64,000 nucleotides of DNA from Mytilus trossulus. Lineage: Eukaryota > Mollusca > Bivalvia > Mytilida > Mytilidae. Each line of letters opens with the position of its first letter. Position 1 is the first letter of the stretch. A program made the position numbers and the translations under genes. The stretch is from contig NC_086374.1 in NCBI RefSeq assembly GCF_036588685.1, positions 24,234,886-24,298,885 on the forward strand, written 5' to 3'. Positions 1 to 10,573 of the stretch are shown in pieces. The notes below the pieces were generated by a model that was not told the DNA's origin, searched no databases, and saw nothing but the letters and a program-made list of their open reading frames with translations.

Positions 1-595
1 TCCATATATTTGGTACATTACCAGAACTGAAACATAAGTTAAATAATTTATGTAAAATAGAAATAATAGAGATATTTTTACAAAACTCAGCTTGAATAAG
101 GTCAATTCCTGCACTTTTACAATTTTTTGCATTCATTACAACTTTATGGACCTCATCAATAGTAATTTCCTTACCTAAATCAATACAAATAATATTTTCT
201 TTAAGCATACAATTATCAACCTTATTATAATCTGCATTTACATTTGGGTTTAATAAACTGTGAAAACTGTTTTTCCATTTACTTAAAACAGTTTCTAAAT
301 TGTTAGATATAGTTCCATCATCCAAAGTAACTTCATTCGGAATACGCATCTGTCTCTCGTTTCCAATACCAATTTGACCAATTCTACGCCAAAACTGATT
401 CGTATCATTGTCACTAAAATTAACCAGCTCTTCCTGACAGCGGTACCAATACTGACGCTTATATTTTTGTGTAAGCTTGTCAACAAGTTACATAGTCCCT
501 TTCTGCCGTGCAAACAATGTTCCATTTATTTGTTAGCTTGTCATTCCACCATGGTTTCTTTATTCGTCTTTTTCGATTGTTTGTACTGTTCACAA
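1..595 (-). pseudogene. Non-LTR retrotransposon (LINE) ORF2 fragment, endonuclease-RT linker and RT start
   Basis: Read on the minus strand, the segment encodes the end of an endonuclease domain (a KPWWNDKL stretch near 545), then a linker with FWRRIGQIGIGNERQ, an LDDGTISN stretch, and an RT entry motif resembling NCKSAGIDLIQAEF. This order is typical of LINE ORF2 between endonuclease and reverse transcriptase. The frame is broken near 485-500, where the PWW part and the FWRRIG part lie in different frames. The copy runs off the left edge of the window, so the catalytic RT core is not visible. It is a truncated, inactive fragment; the LINE clade is not assigned. Confidence 0.8.
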
Positions 596-599
596 CTTT

Positions 600-1130
600 G
601 ACCTTAGTTTGACATGTAAAGTGCATGGCGGGGAACATTGGAACTTTGTTCATAACTTGAAAATAAAGTAAGTAGTTGAACCTACTAGATAGAAACGGAA
701 ATTGATAAGCCTAGGAATATCACGATATATTACAAATTGATTTTTTTTATCACGTCTTTTACCATGTCACAAGAAACGATATCAGTATATGGTGTTTTAG
801 TTGTTAGTTGCTATATTCAGATTAGAAGCCATCACTCCACTAAGTTCAATATCAGAGGAAACATGTCCACGGGTATGCTTTCATCACCCTCTCCGCTTGC
901 CTTAATTAGCCGATAACGTAGACTTTTTTACGAACAAAAGTTAACTTGAAATACTATTCTGCGGTTTACATAAACTTAATTATCCTGAATGAAAGACTAG
1001 GCATACTGCTTCGAAAATTACTGGACGTTATACTCATATCCTCAGCCTTGTTACATTTGGATACTTCTGAGTTGTACTGCTGCTATTTTTTTTTGTCAAA
1101 ATGATGTGACGGCTTGGGCATCTGAGCATA
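600..1130. other. No recognisable gene
   Basis: AT-rich sequence without a long open frame, clear splice structure or repeat that I recognise. Confidence 0.5.
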
Positions 1131-1134
1131 CATG

Positions 1135-1200
1135 CAAGCTACGCCGACGGAATGTAGGATCCCTTTATCTCGCTTTTTCGACTAAAGTCGAAGGCTCAAA
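1135..1200 (+). repeat. Isolated 3' end of a hairpin-terminated element
   Basis: The stretch CGCCGACGGAATGTAGGAT, followed by TCTCGCTTTTTCGAC and GTCGAAGGCTC, matches the 3' end of the complete element at 61516-62567. It ends in the same hairpin (TTCGACTAAAGTCGAA). Only the terminal part is present, so this is a solo end or a strongly truncated copy. Confidence 0.75.
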
Positions 1201-1249
1201 CGACCTGTTCGCCCCCACACCCGAATCCGCTTTCTGACTTGAAAGTACG

Positions 1250-1780
1250 ACAGGTAATTTTCGTACAAACATCATAGTCAAAGGTTTTGAAAGAGATATT
1301 TAACATTTTAAATTTAGTTAATATAACATCTTCATCGGTTCTTTTTTTCTCTCTAAGCAAATCATTGAGGGAAAGAAATTTAAAAGCAAATAATCTAATT
1401 TAAACTCAATAACCCTTGCAGGTATGTTTTTTTTTTCAATGTTTCACCGATTTGAAAGTACACAATTTGTCACCGAAGTCTTAATCGTTATCGTCATCAA
1501 TTAAATAAAAATTGGGAATGAATTTAACGGAAACGATAAAACAAAAATGAGTCTAAATATTAAAAAAAATGTTAATTCAAAACTTTAATACCAAAGTCGT
1601 ATTTTCCCCTTTCTCTATATATATCCTACAAAAAACTTTCCTTGAATCCGTGGATTGCGGAATAACGTCAACATTTCTAAAACGTTCACGTAAATTGATT
1701 GCGTCATGTGTTAAAACAGTTAATGGTCAATCAAATCGGTATATGTAATTTAATCAGCACAGCACTCATACGTCGTTCGG
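1250..1780. other. No recognisable gene
   Basis: AT-rich DNA with homopolymer runs. Nothing supports coding or a known repeat. Confidence 0.4.
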
Positions 1781-1789
1781 GTTATTTGA

Positions 1790-1992
1790 TCATCTCGTGC
1801 TGTGCAGATTGCCAGTAGGACAACCGGAAGCGCCTGAGTAAGGATTTCGGCGCTCAGTGATACGGTTCACTAGTCGACGTTGTCAACACGTAATGGCGGC
1901 CATTATTTGACGTTGGATTTAGCATTCCACGCTGGAAAGTTGCATTTAAGACATTCTTGGATGCTTAAACTTTATGCCACACAACAGCAAAG
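1790..1992 (+). promoter_or_regulatory. CpG-richer promoter-like patch with possible non-coding first exon
   Basis: This patch is richer in CG dinucleotides than its surroundings. It contains an ACCGGAAG ETS-type site and an ATGGCGGCCATT YY1-type site, as found in broadly expressed promoters. It is followed by a donor-like CAAAG|GTAAAG at about 1992. Acceptor-like tracts stand at about 3329 (TATTTACAG) and 5036 (CTCATTTCAG), but the sequence after them is not coding. A non-coding or 5'UTR transcript is possible. This is inference from motifs only. Confidence 0.25.
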
Positions 1993-1999
1993 GTAAAGG

Positions 2000-2610
2000 T
2001 TTATTATGAGATGATATCAGTCATTTTTTTCCAAAGAGGTCGTATCCCATCAAATGATTTAAACGGCAAAAAAGTGTAAAATCATATATGAACACATGAA
2101 AATTAAAATCCCAGTTTTCATCATTTCCTTTTCATATATTTAATCCACTATTTACACCAATCATAGGTGTATTACATTCGGATTTCGGTCATGGGTATCC
2201 GCCCTTGTCTCCGGAAATATTATACCAACAAAATTAGTCAACATCCGTTTTCAAAATGGTAAAGTGTTCTTCACGATCTCCCTAGAAATAGGTAACCCTA
2301 TCACTTTGTGCGAAGATAATAGAACATTGTTAACCCGTAACTGCAAATCAGGAACAAAATGGTTCAAATTTTAAAGCACGGATGAGCATGTTTTATGCCA
2401 AATGTATGTTCTCTAAAAAGGGGGGTGTGTGGCACTGAGGCTACATGTAACGTGCTGAACGTCTCAAATTCAACCCAAATTCCATGTTCTAAGACAAATT
2501 CACTTTAACTGTTGGCTATTTTATACCTGGTCTAAGTATTAACTATGAAATCTTTTATGAACATAAATACAAACTAAAAGCGCACTTGTTTCTGAAAATG
2601 CCAATGGGGT
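2000..2610. other. No recognisable gene
   Basis: No long open frame and no repeat that I can place. Confidence 0.4.
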
Positions 2611-2611
2611 A

Positions 2612-2697
2612 GTCCAAATAATTATGACGTCTGATAAGGCTGTTTTTATTTTGTTCTGGAACACCTTCCTACTGCAAGGCGTCATAATTATTTGTAC
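2612..2697. mobile_element. Small MITE with TA target duplication
   Basis: An 86-bp element with near-perfect terminal inverted repeats: GTCCAAATAATTATGACG on the left, and on the right CGTCATAATTATTTGTAC, its complement with one mismatch. TA flanks both sides (2610-2611 and 2698-2699). TA duplication is the hallmark of Tc1/mariner-mobilised MITEs. The overlapping minus-strand open frame of 65 codons is incidental. Confidence 0.7.
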
Positions 2698-2704
2698 TAA
2701 CAAT

Positions 2705-3660
2705 GGGGGTTCTCTATCCAAGCTCTTCTTTCCCATGATATAAAATATATCTCTGAAATTTTAAAAGAAATTTACACATTGAAATTAACCAATCACCCAT
2801 TTAAGAGGTTACACATGCATTCACATAACTGACCTAAAGGGGGCAGGGGACTCAAGTCATGCTTCTGAGATTCCCTATATCTGAACCATTTTTTTCAAAT
2901 AAAACATGTTGATACAGTCATGACAATGGTGGTTCCAGGATTTAAATTGAGAAAAACTGGGTTGTGAATGCCCCCAAAATGAACATGTATAAAATTTAAG
3001 CTGGCATTGTAAATATTATGAAATTTATTTACACTATTATTATAATCAGATAATATAATTTAATATAAAAATGATAACTAAAAGTTAATTTAAAAATAAA
3101 TTTGCTCCATGTTAAGATGTTTAACCTAAAAAAAAAAATCAAGACTTTGAAATATTTTCTTTACACTTTTATATGAATTGAGCAAAAATGCTGGAGGCAT
3201 ACATTTATTATCATTTGGTATATGTGCTGATAATAACAAAGCAAAGTTTAATAATTTTGCTTTGAATAATTTAATATTTAATTGATTTTACTAATAGTAA
3301 TTGCATGTTCATTTGCTTTATATTTACAGGATGGAGAAAAATATTCACCATGCATCAAAAATTTAAAACAGACTGAGGACATTTTTCATGTAAATGTATG
3401 ATATAAATACAACAAGAAAACAGTAAACAAATGGAATGTCAACGACCAGTAATGTTGAAAGCAGAATGATTTTGAAAATAGAAAAAAAATAAATAGGACT
3501 AGATTACATTAAAATGCCTTAACAAATTGTAAGTAATTCAAAAGTGTCTGTTTAAGGAAAAACAGTAGGTTATTTACAATGCACTATGATTTCAATCCCA
3601 CAAATATGAAACAAAAACATAATAGACATGGTATGCAAACTATTACAGTCAAACATGAAA
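2705..3660. other. No recognisable gene
   Basis: Very AT-rich. An acceptor-like TATTTACAG occurs near 3329, but the following sequence is stopped in the readable frames. Confidence 0.4.
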
Positions 3661-3665
3661 GTTGT

Positions 3666-4579
3666 CAGGGGCGTAGCTGCCGTTAGGCACTTTAGGCACG
3701 TGCCTACACATAATTTTTCACAAATTTTTTTTTTTTATCCAAAAAAATAAAAAATGATAAACAACGTTATCTGTAGATGAACGCCAGTTAAGTTCTCAAA
3801 ACTCTTTGATTATCGAATGTCAAGTGCACACTAGTCTCTTGTTCTTAGTGAATGGAATGTTGGAAAGAAATGAATGTTATTATGTTTTTACCTTATATAG
3901 AATCTATAAACTAGAACTTAGTTGGTTCAGATCATTTCACTTCTATCAACAAAAACTTGAATGAACCTCAACTTAGACACATGAGTGTTTTACTTTAATT
4001 AGTTGTTAGTTTTCAACTAGCTTTCCATTTTGCCCTCACCCGACTTGCCAATGTTGGTTGTCCGTTTGGCTGTGCAGGATGTATAAATACGCAGTCAGGT
4101 TAGGTCAAAATGGGGACATTAAATCCGATGCCTAGTTGTAGAGAGAATGCCACTCTTTGGGGAGTTCGTAGTTGGTCTACTCAAAGGCAGAATTTCTGCT
4201 CTTTTCCAATAATCCCTCATTTTCAAATTTCCAGACCTTTGTTCTGGACGATACCTATTACAGGACCTAGCTCCCTGTTGTATGTATTTATTGTAAAAAA
4301 AAAAATTGTCCAAATTCCTAACCCGGTAGGGATTTTACAGTAGAGGATACTAGTAAAGAAATATGCATTTCTTGAATTTTGTTACGATGGTATGAACAGA
4401 ACAGAACTGTGTGTATGTGTTTGTGTGGCTAGGGTGTAGGTTTATAAGAATAAAAAAAAGATTAATGATTATTTTCCAGCCAAACGGATCTGCCCTGACC
4501 CTACTGGGGGCCTTAAGCGGCCCCCAGACCCCCTGCCGATTGGTGCCTACAGTTGGCTGAATACCTAGCTACGCCCCTG
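3666..4579. mobile_element. 914-bp TIR transposon with 5-bp target duplication GTTGT
   Basis: The left end starts CAGGGGCGTAGCT and the right end is its inverted complement, AGCTACGCCCCTG. GTTGT stands immediately outside both ends (3661-3665 and 4580-4584). A CAGGGGCG terminus is common in hAT-type elements, but those make 8-bp duplications, so the superfamily is left open. Inside the right end lies a second palindromic stretch (GGGGGCCTTAAGCGGCCCCC, 4504-4523). The internal open frames (77 and 64 codons) resemble no transposase, so it is probably non-autonomous. Confidence 0.8.
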
Positions 4580-4589
4580 GTTGTATAAA

Positions 4590-5700
4590 GATATATAGGT
4601 CAAAGAATCACACACAGACTTTAAAGCCAAGTACTTTTAATACTTTTAAGATTTTTCATTCTGTTATCCAAGCTGTATAAATGTCAAGAATCTAAGATAC
4701 ATTTGTAGTTTCATTTTGATTTAAAACCTAATTTCAAGAATGAAGGGAACAGTCATTTAAATTTAATTTATGATAAAAGAACAATATAAGGGAATTAACT
4801 CTTATATGATGTGCATCATATCCATGCAAATTAAGTGTTTTAATAAATCCAAACATTGTTTTTAGATAAGAGAATGACTTGTCGCATTGAATGTGCAGAT
4901 GGTATTGGGGTCATTGATGGAAATAACACAATGAAATACAAATATACATGTATTATTATTATAATTATCATTCTTCATTAAGTTCTAACTGAATTAACAA
5001 ACTTAATTTAATAACAATTTTTTTCTCTCATTTCAGTACACAACACATCCTGTTAGAAGAATAATTTCTCTGGAGATAGAAATATTGATAACTAGAATCA
5101 GCAATTTATATGAAATTTGTTATGAGACATAGATTCATGACCAAAATGGTAATCCAGGTGGTTCAAGTGATTATTAGCAGACATTTTGAACTAATGCAGG
5201 ATTGAATAAATGAAACTTAAAACAGATTATGGGCTCAAAGTGAAGTAACAAGAGGATTTTTAAATATTTGAAACTCATCAACATTAAAATTTGCATAAGT
5301 GAGATGTAACAATATTTATTAAAAAATTCAGATATTTGACTCATTGTTTCCATGAAATTTTTTTTACAAAGCAAAACCACAGTTACATAATTGATATTTT
5401 ATACTTCTTTAAGTTCTGACAACCAAATATATCTTCCCCATATGATCTGACCCCAAGCGTTTCCCACTTACAGACCTTATTTTGCATGAGTGTAATTTAA
5501 AGAAAGCCCACTTACATTTTAGCGAATTCAAGTTTTGCCATTCCAGAATAATTGGACATTTTCCCTGGTACATTTGATATTGACCCATATGTTGTAGAAC
5601 TCAATTTTGCTGCTTTGATACTTTTTCAAGAAATTGTATCACAAGGCTAAATTATATAAAATTAGCTCACTTTTGGATATTTATCACAAATTAAATAATC
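4590..5700. other. No recognisable gene
   Basis: AT-rich intergenic DNA. An acceptor-like tract ends at 5036, but no coding follows. Confidence 0.4.
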
Positions 5701-5707
5701 TATAAAA

Positions 5708-5760
5708 TTGAGAATGGAAATGGGGAAAATGTCAAAGAGACAACCCAACAGAAAACATAA
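5708..5760 (+). repeat. 5' fragment of a dispersed repeat (GAGAATGGAAATGGGGAA family)
   Basis: Shares GAGAATGGAAATGGGGAA and the following GTCAAAGAGACAAC stretch with copies at 26281, 32737, 38383, 44180 and, inverted, at about 18925-19035. Confidence 0.6.
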
Positions 5761-5869
5761 GCAGAACCACTATTATGCTTATAAAATATTGATTTAACTC
5801 ACTTTTGTGCAGAGCTAGCCAAAGTTGGAAATTAACGTCGTGGAGGAAGATCCATTCATTTCCAATGGA

Positions 5870-6110
5870 ATTCGGTTTATTTTCCTTGGCCCTATCATAG
5901 CCAGAATTTGAACCATATCGAGCATATATGGGACACTGTTGGGCGTTAAGTGCACGAAAGGACACCCCAGTTCAAACAGGTCATGAAATAAACAATACCC
6001 TTCGTCAAGAATGGTTGCTGCGAGCTTAGCAACAAATGAGTCGACTTATGGCAGGAATCAGAAGACGTTAAGATGCTGTTATCCGTTTGAATGGAAGCTG
6101 CGCACAAAGT
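5870..6110 (+). pseudogene. Tc1/mariner transposase C-terminal relic
   Basis: Plus-strand frames give FPWPYHSQNLNHIEHIWD followed by a TVGR-stop-VHER stretch. This corresponds to the family's conserved WP..SPDLNPIEH.WD..GR block at the end of the DDE/D catalytic domain. A shifted frame then gives NTLRQEWL and MSRLMAGIRRR, matching the QEW...SMRRR region that follows in the family. In-frame stops and at least one frameshift show it is dead. The terminal inverted repeats were not located. Confidence 0.7.
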
Positions 6111-6119
6111 ACTAATTCT

Positions 6120-6510
6120 TTGGCGTATAGCGATCAACCATGATGTGAACAATCAACTTAAGAAAAATTTTGAAATGTCTGACATTGTAAATTTCGACTA
6201 CAGTAAAACTTGTAAAATGCATTTTTTTGTACAAAAAACACTTCATTTTGGTTCGATAAAACCTTTTTTTTCATATATTTTTTGTTCGTTTTAAAGCCAA
6301 TGTTATCATTAACTATGTTTCAATATTATTTTACAAATATTTTATCATATTCCATCCAAAATAAGATACTGATTTTTCAAGTTTTCAAAAATCAAGGTGT
6401 TGCAATACTTTCTTCCATGTGTATAGTTCATTTTGCGTCATTCTGTGTTTAGAAAAGGGAGATCATAACAGCTGCGCGTCTCTGTTACACGTGCATCATT
6501 CTTTATGTGT
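6120..6510. other. No recognisable gene
   Basis: AT-rich sequence with short incidental frames only. Confidence 0.4.
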
Positions 6511-6524
6511 CTGTCCCAAGATGG

Positions 6525-6700
6525 AAGCCTGTAATTAAGTGGTTCTCGTTGGTTCATGTCAGTAAGATTTGATATGGTTAAATTGCCTTGTTAGTTTTCA
6601 CATTTGAATTGTTTTCCATTTTCGTGCCAGGGCCTTTAAAAGCTGACTATCCTGTACAGATTTTTCTCATTGTTGAAGGACATATCATTACCTATAATTG
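6525..6700 (+). repeat. Degenerate copy of the ...CATACCACATCTTC dispersed repeat
   Basis: Contains GCCTGTAATTAAGTGGTTCTCG, GAATTGTTTTCCATTTTCG and a GTTGAAGGACAT stretch in the same order as the better copies at 11483-11745 and 34115-34385. The 3' end is missing here. Confidence 0.6.
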
Positions 6701-7780
6701 CATATATCCACGACATAAGACCCCAAGTTATAGTTGTTTCATTTGAAATCAATCAACACATCACAATTTTTGTATGGAGCTCTGACAATGCAATGTTCAA
6801 TATATAGTTTATATTTCCAAGGAAAATAACTCCTATTTAAATAGTTGTTTGGCACTTATTTTCTTGTCCATGACATTGTTGATATAAACCTTCAAAAAAA
6901 TTTCATTTTAATCTTTCAAGAATTGTTCCTGTAAGAGTGATAACAAGACTGGTAGGACACCTGGTATTTCTAAAAAGGCCAAACATTTTTAGATTTGGGG
7001 CAAAATGCCAGATTTTGTTTAATTCAAAGAAACATATTTAGGAAACATGCACAAGGATAAGAACATAAATGTCTGAAAACAAAAGAATCAAATATGCTGG
7101 AATCTGAGATGTGAATCTAGTTTGGATCTCTAGCAGTACAAGCTTCTATCCTTATTAGTATATTTCTGACGATGGAAGAAAACAATATGGTACATGTATG
7201 CGTCATGATAGACCCTATACATATACCATGACCTGATTGAAAATAGGATTGGGTGTATGACTTCAAACAAACTGGATTTATTTTTGGAATGAAGTATAAT
7301 ATATAACAAACATTCCAAACCTCAGCAATCCTTAATACAATTTAATTAACTATTAAAAAAGCAAAAATTTACACAAGTTCAAAATCTAAAATATAGGCAT
7401 AATATTATTATGTATCTAACTGTATACTTATCAAAAATACAAAAGAAACATCCTTATTACAATAATAATAAATTGCTTCGCTAAGCACAGATTGATACCA
7501 CCATAGATGTCAAACCTTGAAAAGTTTGGGCAAAAATGGACACAACATTCACGCTTGATACAGGTCTGAATTTGGGTTGTATTTAAATATTTGACACATA
7601 AAAAGTTTCTGACAAAGAATTACTGTAGTCAAAAAACTTAAAATTAGTTATATGATTTGACTTTTGCTTTTGTGCAGTACACTATGCTGTTAAATATTAA
7701 CCCGCTAAAAAATATTTGAAGAAATTTCTTTTTAAAATCTGAAATGAGACCCCCCCCTACAAATTCTTATTTACACTCCA
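6700..7780. other. No recognisable gene
   Basis: No supported coding sequence or repeat. AT-rich. Confidence 0.4.
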
Positions 7781-7784
7781 ATTT

Positions 7785-7802
7785 CCCCCCCCCCCCCCCC
7801 CC
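7785..7802 (+). repeat. Poly-C run
   Basis: Eighteen consecutive C residues, with a shorter C run at about 7750. Length is likely variable and prone to sequencing error. Confidence 0.9.
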
Positions 7803-8013
7803 TTTCTATTATTCCTGAAAAATAATTATTTCTCTCAAGAAAAGGACATAATCATAAGGTTTAAATACATCATAAATGTCTTAAAATAGAAAATGACATA
7901 CATATTCATGACTAAAGGCTAAAATTAATATTAATAAATAGTAACTTCTAAAAATATATTAACAGCTAATCACCTCAAGACAATACAAAATTTCACAATA
8001 CATAATTTACAAG

Positions 8014-8145
8014 GGTTAATGGACAAGTAAGACGATTTAAAAGCAGTGTAAGGGAGGGAATCAAACATAGATATCATTGTTCTTTAAATGGGTTTGGATT
8101 GCCTCCCTTTCACTGCTTTTAAATTATCTTAATTGTCCATTAACC
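8014..8145. mobile_element. Hairpin (foldback) MITE
   Basis: An imperfect inverted repeat of about 132 bp. The left arm reads GGTTAATGGACAA, then ATTTAAAAGCAGTG and AAGGGAGG. The right arm returns CCTCCCTTTCACTGC, TTTTAAAT and TTGTCCATTAACC. It would fold into one stem with a loop of roughly 35 bases. No clear target duplication was found. Confidence 0.65.
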
Positions 8146-8147
8146 AG

Positions 8148-8460
8148 GAAACCCTTATTTTCTCCTTTTTTGCCCCTAATCCTAATTGGTTCGAGTCATA
8201 ACCCCAAAATTCAATTCTAACCAACCCTTTGTAGTATAGAAACTTGTGTTATAATTTCAGAGAGATTCAAACACTAAAACAAAAGTTATTGTCTGGAAAC
8301 TATAAAAATTCTTATTTGGGGCTCTTTTTTTGCCCCTTATTCCTAAACTGTTGTGGCCAATCTCAATCCCAACCCTTTTTTTGTGGTTATAAACCTTGTG
8401 TTTAAATAACATAGATTTCTATTTACCTATACAATTTTTTTTTATCCGGAAACCAACTGT
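8148..8460 (+). repeat. Two-copy tandem repeat, about 175 bp
   Basis: Two diverged copies share the order TTTTTTGCCCCT(T)A, CCTAA, CCAACCCTTT, AACTTGTGTT and a TGTCTGGAAAC / TATCCGGAAACC ending. It resembles the core tandem arrays elsewhere in the window in form but not in sequence. Confidence 0.6.
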
Positions 8461-8639
8461 CTTCAGACGATGTTGATGACAACATAATACCAATATAAAA
8501 ATTAGAAACTTTTGTGCTTAAAGGAATATTTTGCATCAAAGGCTAAAGCTTGGGAAAACTAACTTCATTCTGATGATTTATGACCATGATTTGATTTGTG
8601 TAGGCTTTTTAAAAAGACTCTATATCCATACATTTAACA

Positions 8640-8785
8640 ATTATTGGTTGTTTGCCTGTGGATGTTCTGTGTGAGAAAAGGTTTCCTGTTGAAGGGCTGT
8701 ACTTTGACCTATAATTGTTATCATTTTTTATATTTTGACTTGGATAGAGAGTTGTCTCATTAGCATTTATACCACATCTTCTTTT
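8640..8785 (+). repeat. 3' part of the ...CATACCACATCTTC dispersed repeat
   Basis: Ends with GAGAGTTGTCTCATTAGC and ATACCACATCTTCTTTT, like the copies at 11483-11745 and 34115-34385. Confidence 0.75.
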
Positions 8786-9009
8786 AAAACAATGAAAAGA
8801 ACAGTTGTTGTTGTAATTTCACGTTTTTGTTTTAAAAACATGGAAAATAGGACCAAAAACAGCCTTGTAAAAATAATAAGTCAGCAAAAGTCATTCCCTT
8901 TTGCTCTAGCTCATATGGTTATGAGCAATATAGGTCATCAAAACAGGGAAACATACAGAACAATTGGGATAAGATAATGTATATAAATCAAGTTCATGAA
9001 AAAAGACAG

Positions 9010-9992
9010 TTCAAGTTGGCACAATTTACACATTTTATTGGAACAACATTCTATAGAATAGTATAGACAGTATTGACGGTAACTAAATACTTGTCCATAG
9101 AAAATCAACATTCATATTTAAACCATTAATTTAAATTAACTATTGTAAGACAATTTAAGGGATTTTAATCTGGAATAAATATTGCTATAAATGGTAAAAA
9201 CATAATTTATAGTATCCTTGTTTAGAATATCAGTCACATACTTCAGCAAAAATGAAGCATTAACACTGCATATAGAGATAGACTAGGACACATCTGAACC
9301 GTTACATGATTGCTTACATTTGTGTTATAATGTTAAAAAAAAAAGTTCCATAATCTGAGGAAAAATAAATGCTGAATATTAAAAATAGCCAATGAAAACA
9401 CTTGTTTGGTCCATTTCAGTTTGTGCAAGAAAACTTTCTAAATACATGTACATGTAGATATAGATATAAGTTATGGTTAAAAAATACTAAAGTTATGAAA
9501 AAACAGCAGCAATTTACATGTTATCAGTCTAACAACTTACATGTATACAAGACTGAGATAGACATCTATGAATACCATTATGACAAAAAATGTGCAACTT
9601 TATAAAAATACAAAAAACAAAATTACAGCACTCATCCATCAAAAGATAGATCTTGATGATGACTTAGATGATCAAATATTGAGTCAAGAATAGGATACAC
9701 ATTAAACTGTGTAAACAACCTGCGAAGGACTAAAACACTCAAATTCTGACATCTACATGTTTTGCATCTAGTCAATAATTATTTTATCTGGAAATCAGTC
9801 TGCAATTATGAATCATCACAATGGAACAACAGCAAAGTATTATAATTACATTTTCACATAAGTCATGTAAGCAAAACATATAAGTGGTTTTCTTCAATTT
9901 TGTAAAAGTGACTTTTAAGTACATCAACATTATAATATATCTATAAAAAAATTAAAAAGGCAATCTTAAATTTTGATTCTTAAAAATACATT
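9010..9992 (-). other. Probable 3' UTR of the ZDHHC24-like gene
   Basis: Directly downstream of the stop codon on the minus strand. A minus-strand AATAAA lies at 9034-9039, so cleavage could fall near 9015. The overlapping frame of 67 codons at 9402-9605 has no support. This is inference from signal and position. Confidence 0.35.
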
Positions 9993-10573
9993 TCATTGAT
10001 CTTTGGAATGTTGATGATTGGCCTTTGTTTGAAATTCTATTCCATCACCCGTCAAAGGGGAGTTAATCCAAGGACATATCCATGTTAAATACCATTTTGT
10101 TCCAAATGACTCAATTATGTTTTGTTTCCATCCAAGGTCATAGTCATAAATACGATGTGAACTTTCAAAAGTTGTCTGTCCTTTATAAATATGACTGCAA
10201 TGCCAGCATAACAAAGCTATCAATGCACATGAGAAAACAACCGACAGTAATGTTATAAATGATGAGATGGCTGTAAAAAATGATATATATTGTAACATAA
10301 AACAAAACAAGGGTAAAATAAAATAGGGTAGTTTCCATATTGAAAATCCATCAAGCAAAGTCAAAACATAAGGGACAGTCATTATAGCACAGAACATTGT
10401 TCCACACCATCCATAGAATACCAGCCAGAAATAATAGCGATAGTTAGAGTGGCCGATACACTGACTTGTAAACATACAATGATGATCTCTCTTCAGAATA
10501 CATTTATTGCAGGTCATACAGTGGAATGATCTTGGTGGTGAATTAGCTTCACAGGCATAGCAAAAAGTCCATC
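9993..10573 (-). CDS. ZDHHC24: ZDHHC24-like exon 2 (terminal coding exon)
   Basis: Carries the whole Cys-rich DHHC domain, the later membrane segments, TTxE and the C terminus; the stop TGA is at 9993-9995. The open frame extends upstream of the internal ATG at 10517 through CYACEANSPPRSFHC to the acceptor at 10574-10575, so a call starting at 10517 would lose five zinc-site residues. Confidence 0.9.

Noticed and set aside
4110..4343. 77-codon frame inside the 914-bp element
   Set aside because: No transposase motif and overlapped by an equally long minus-strand frame.
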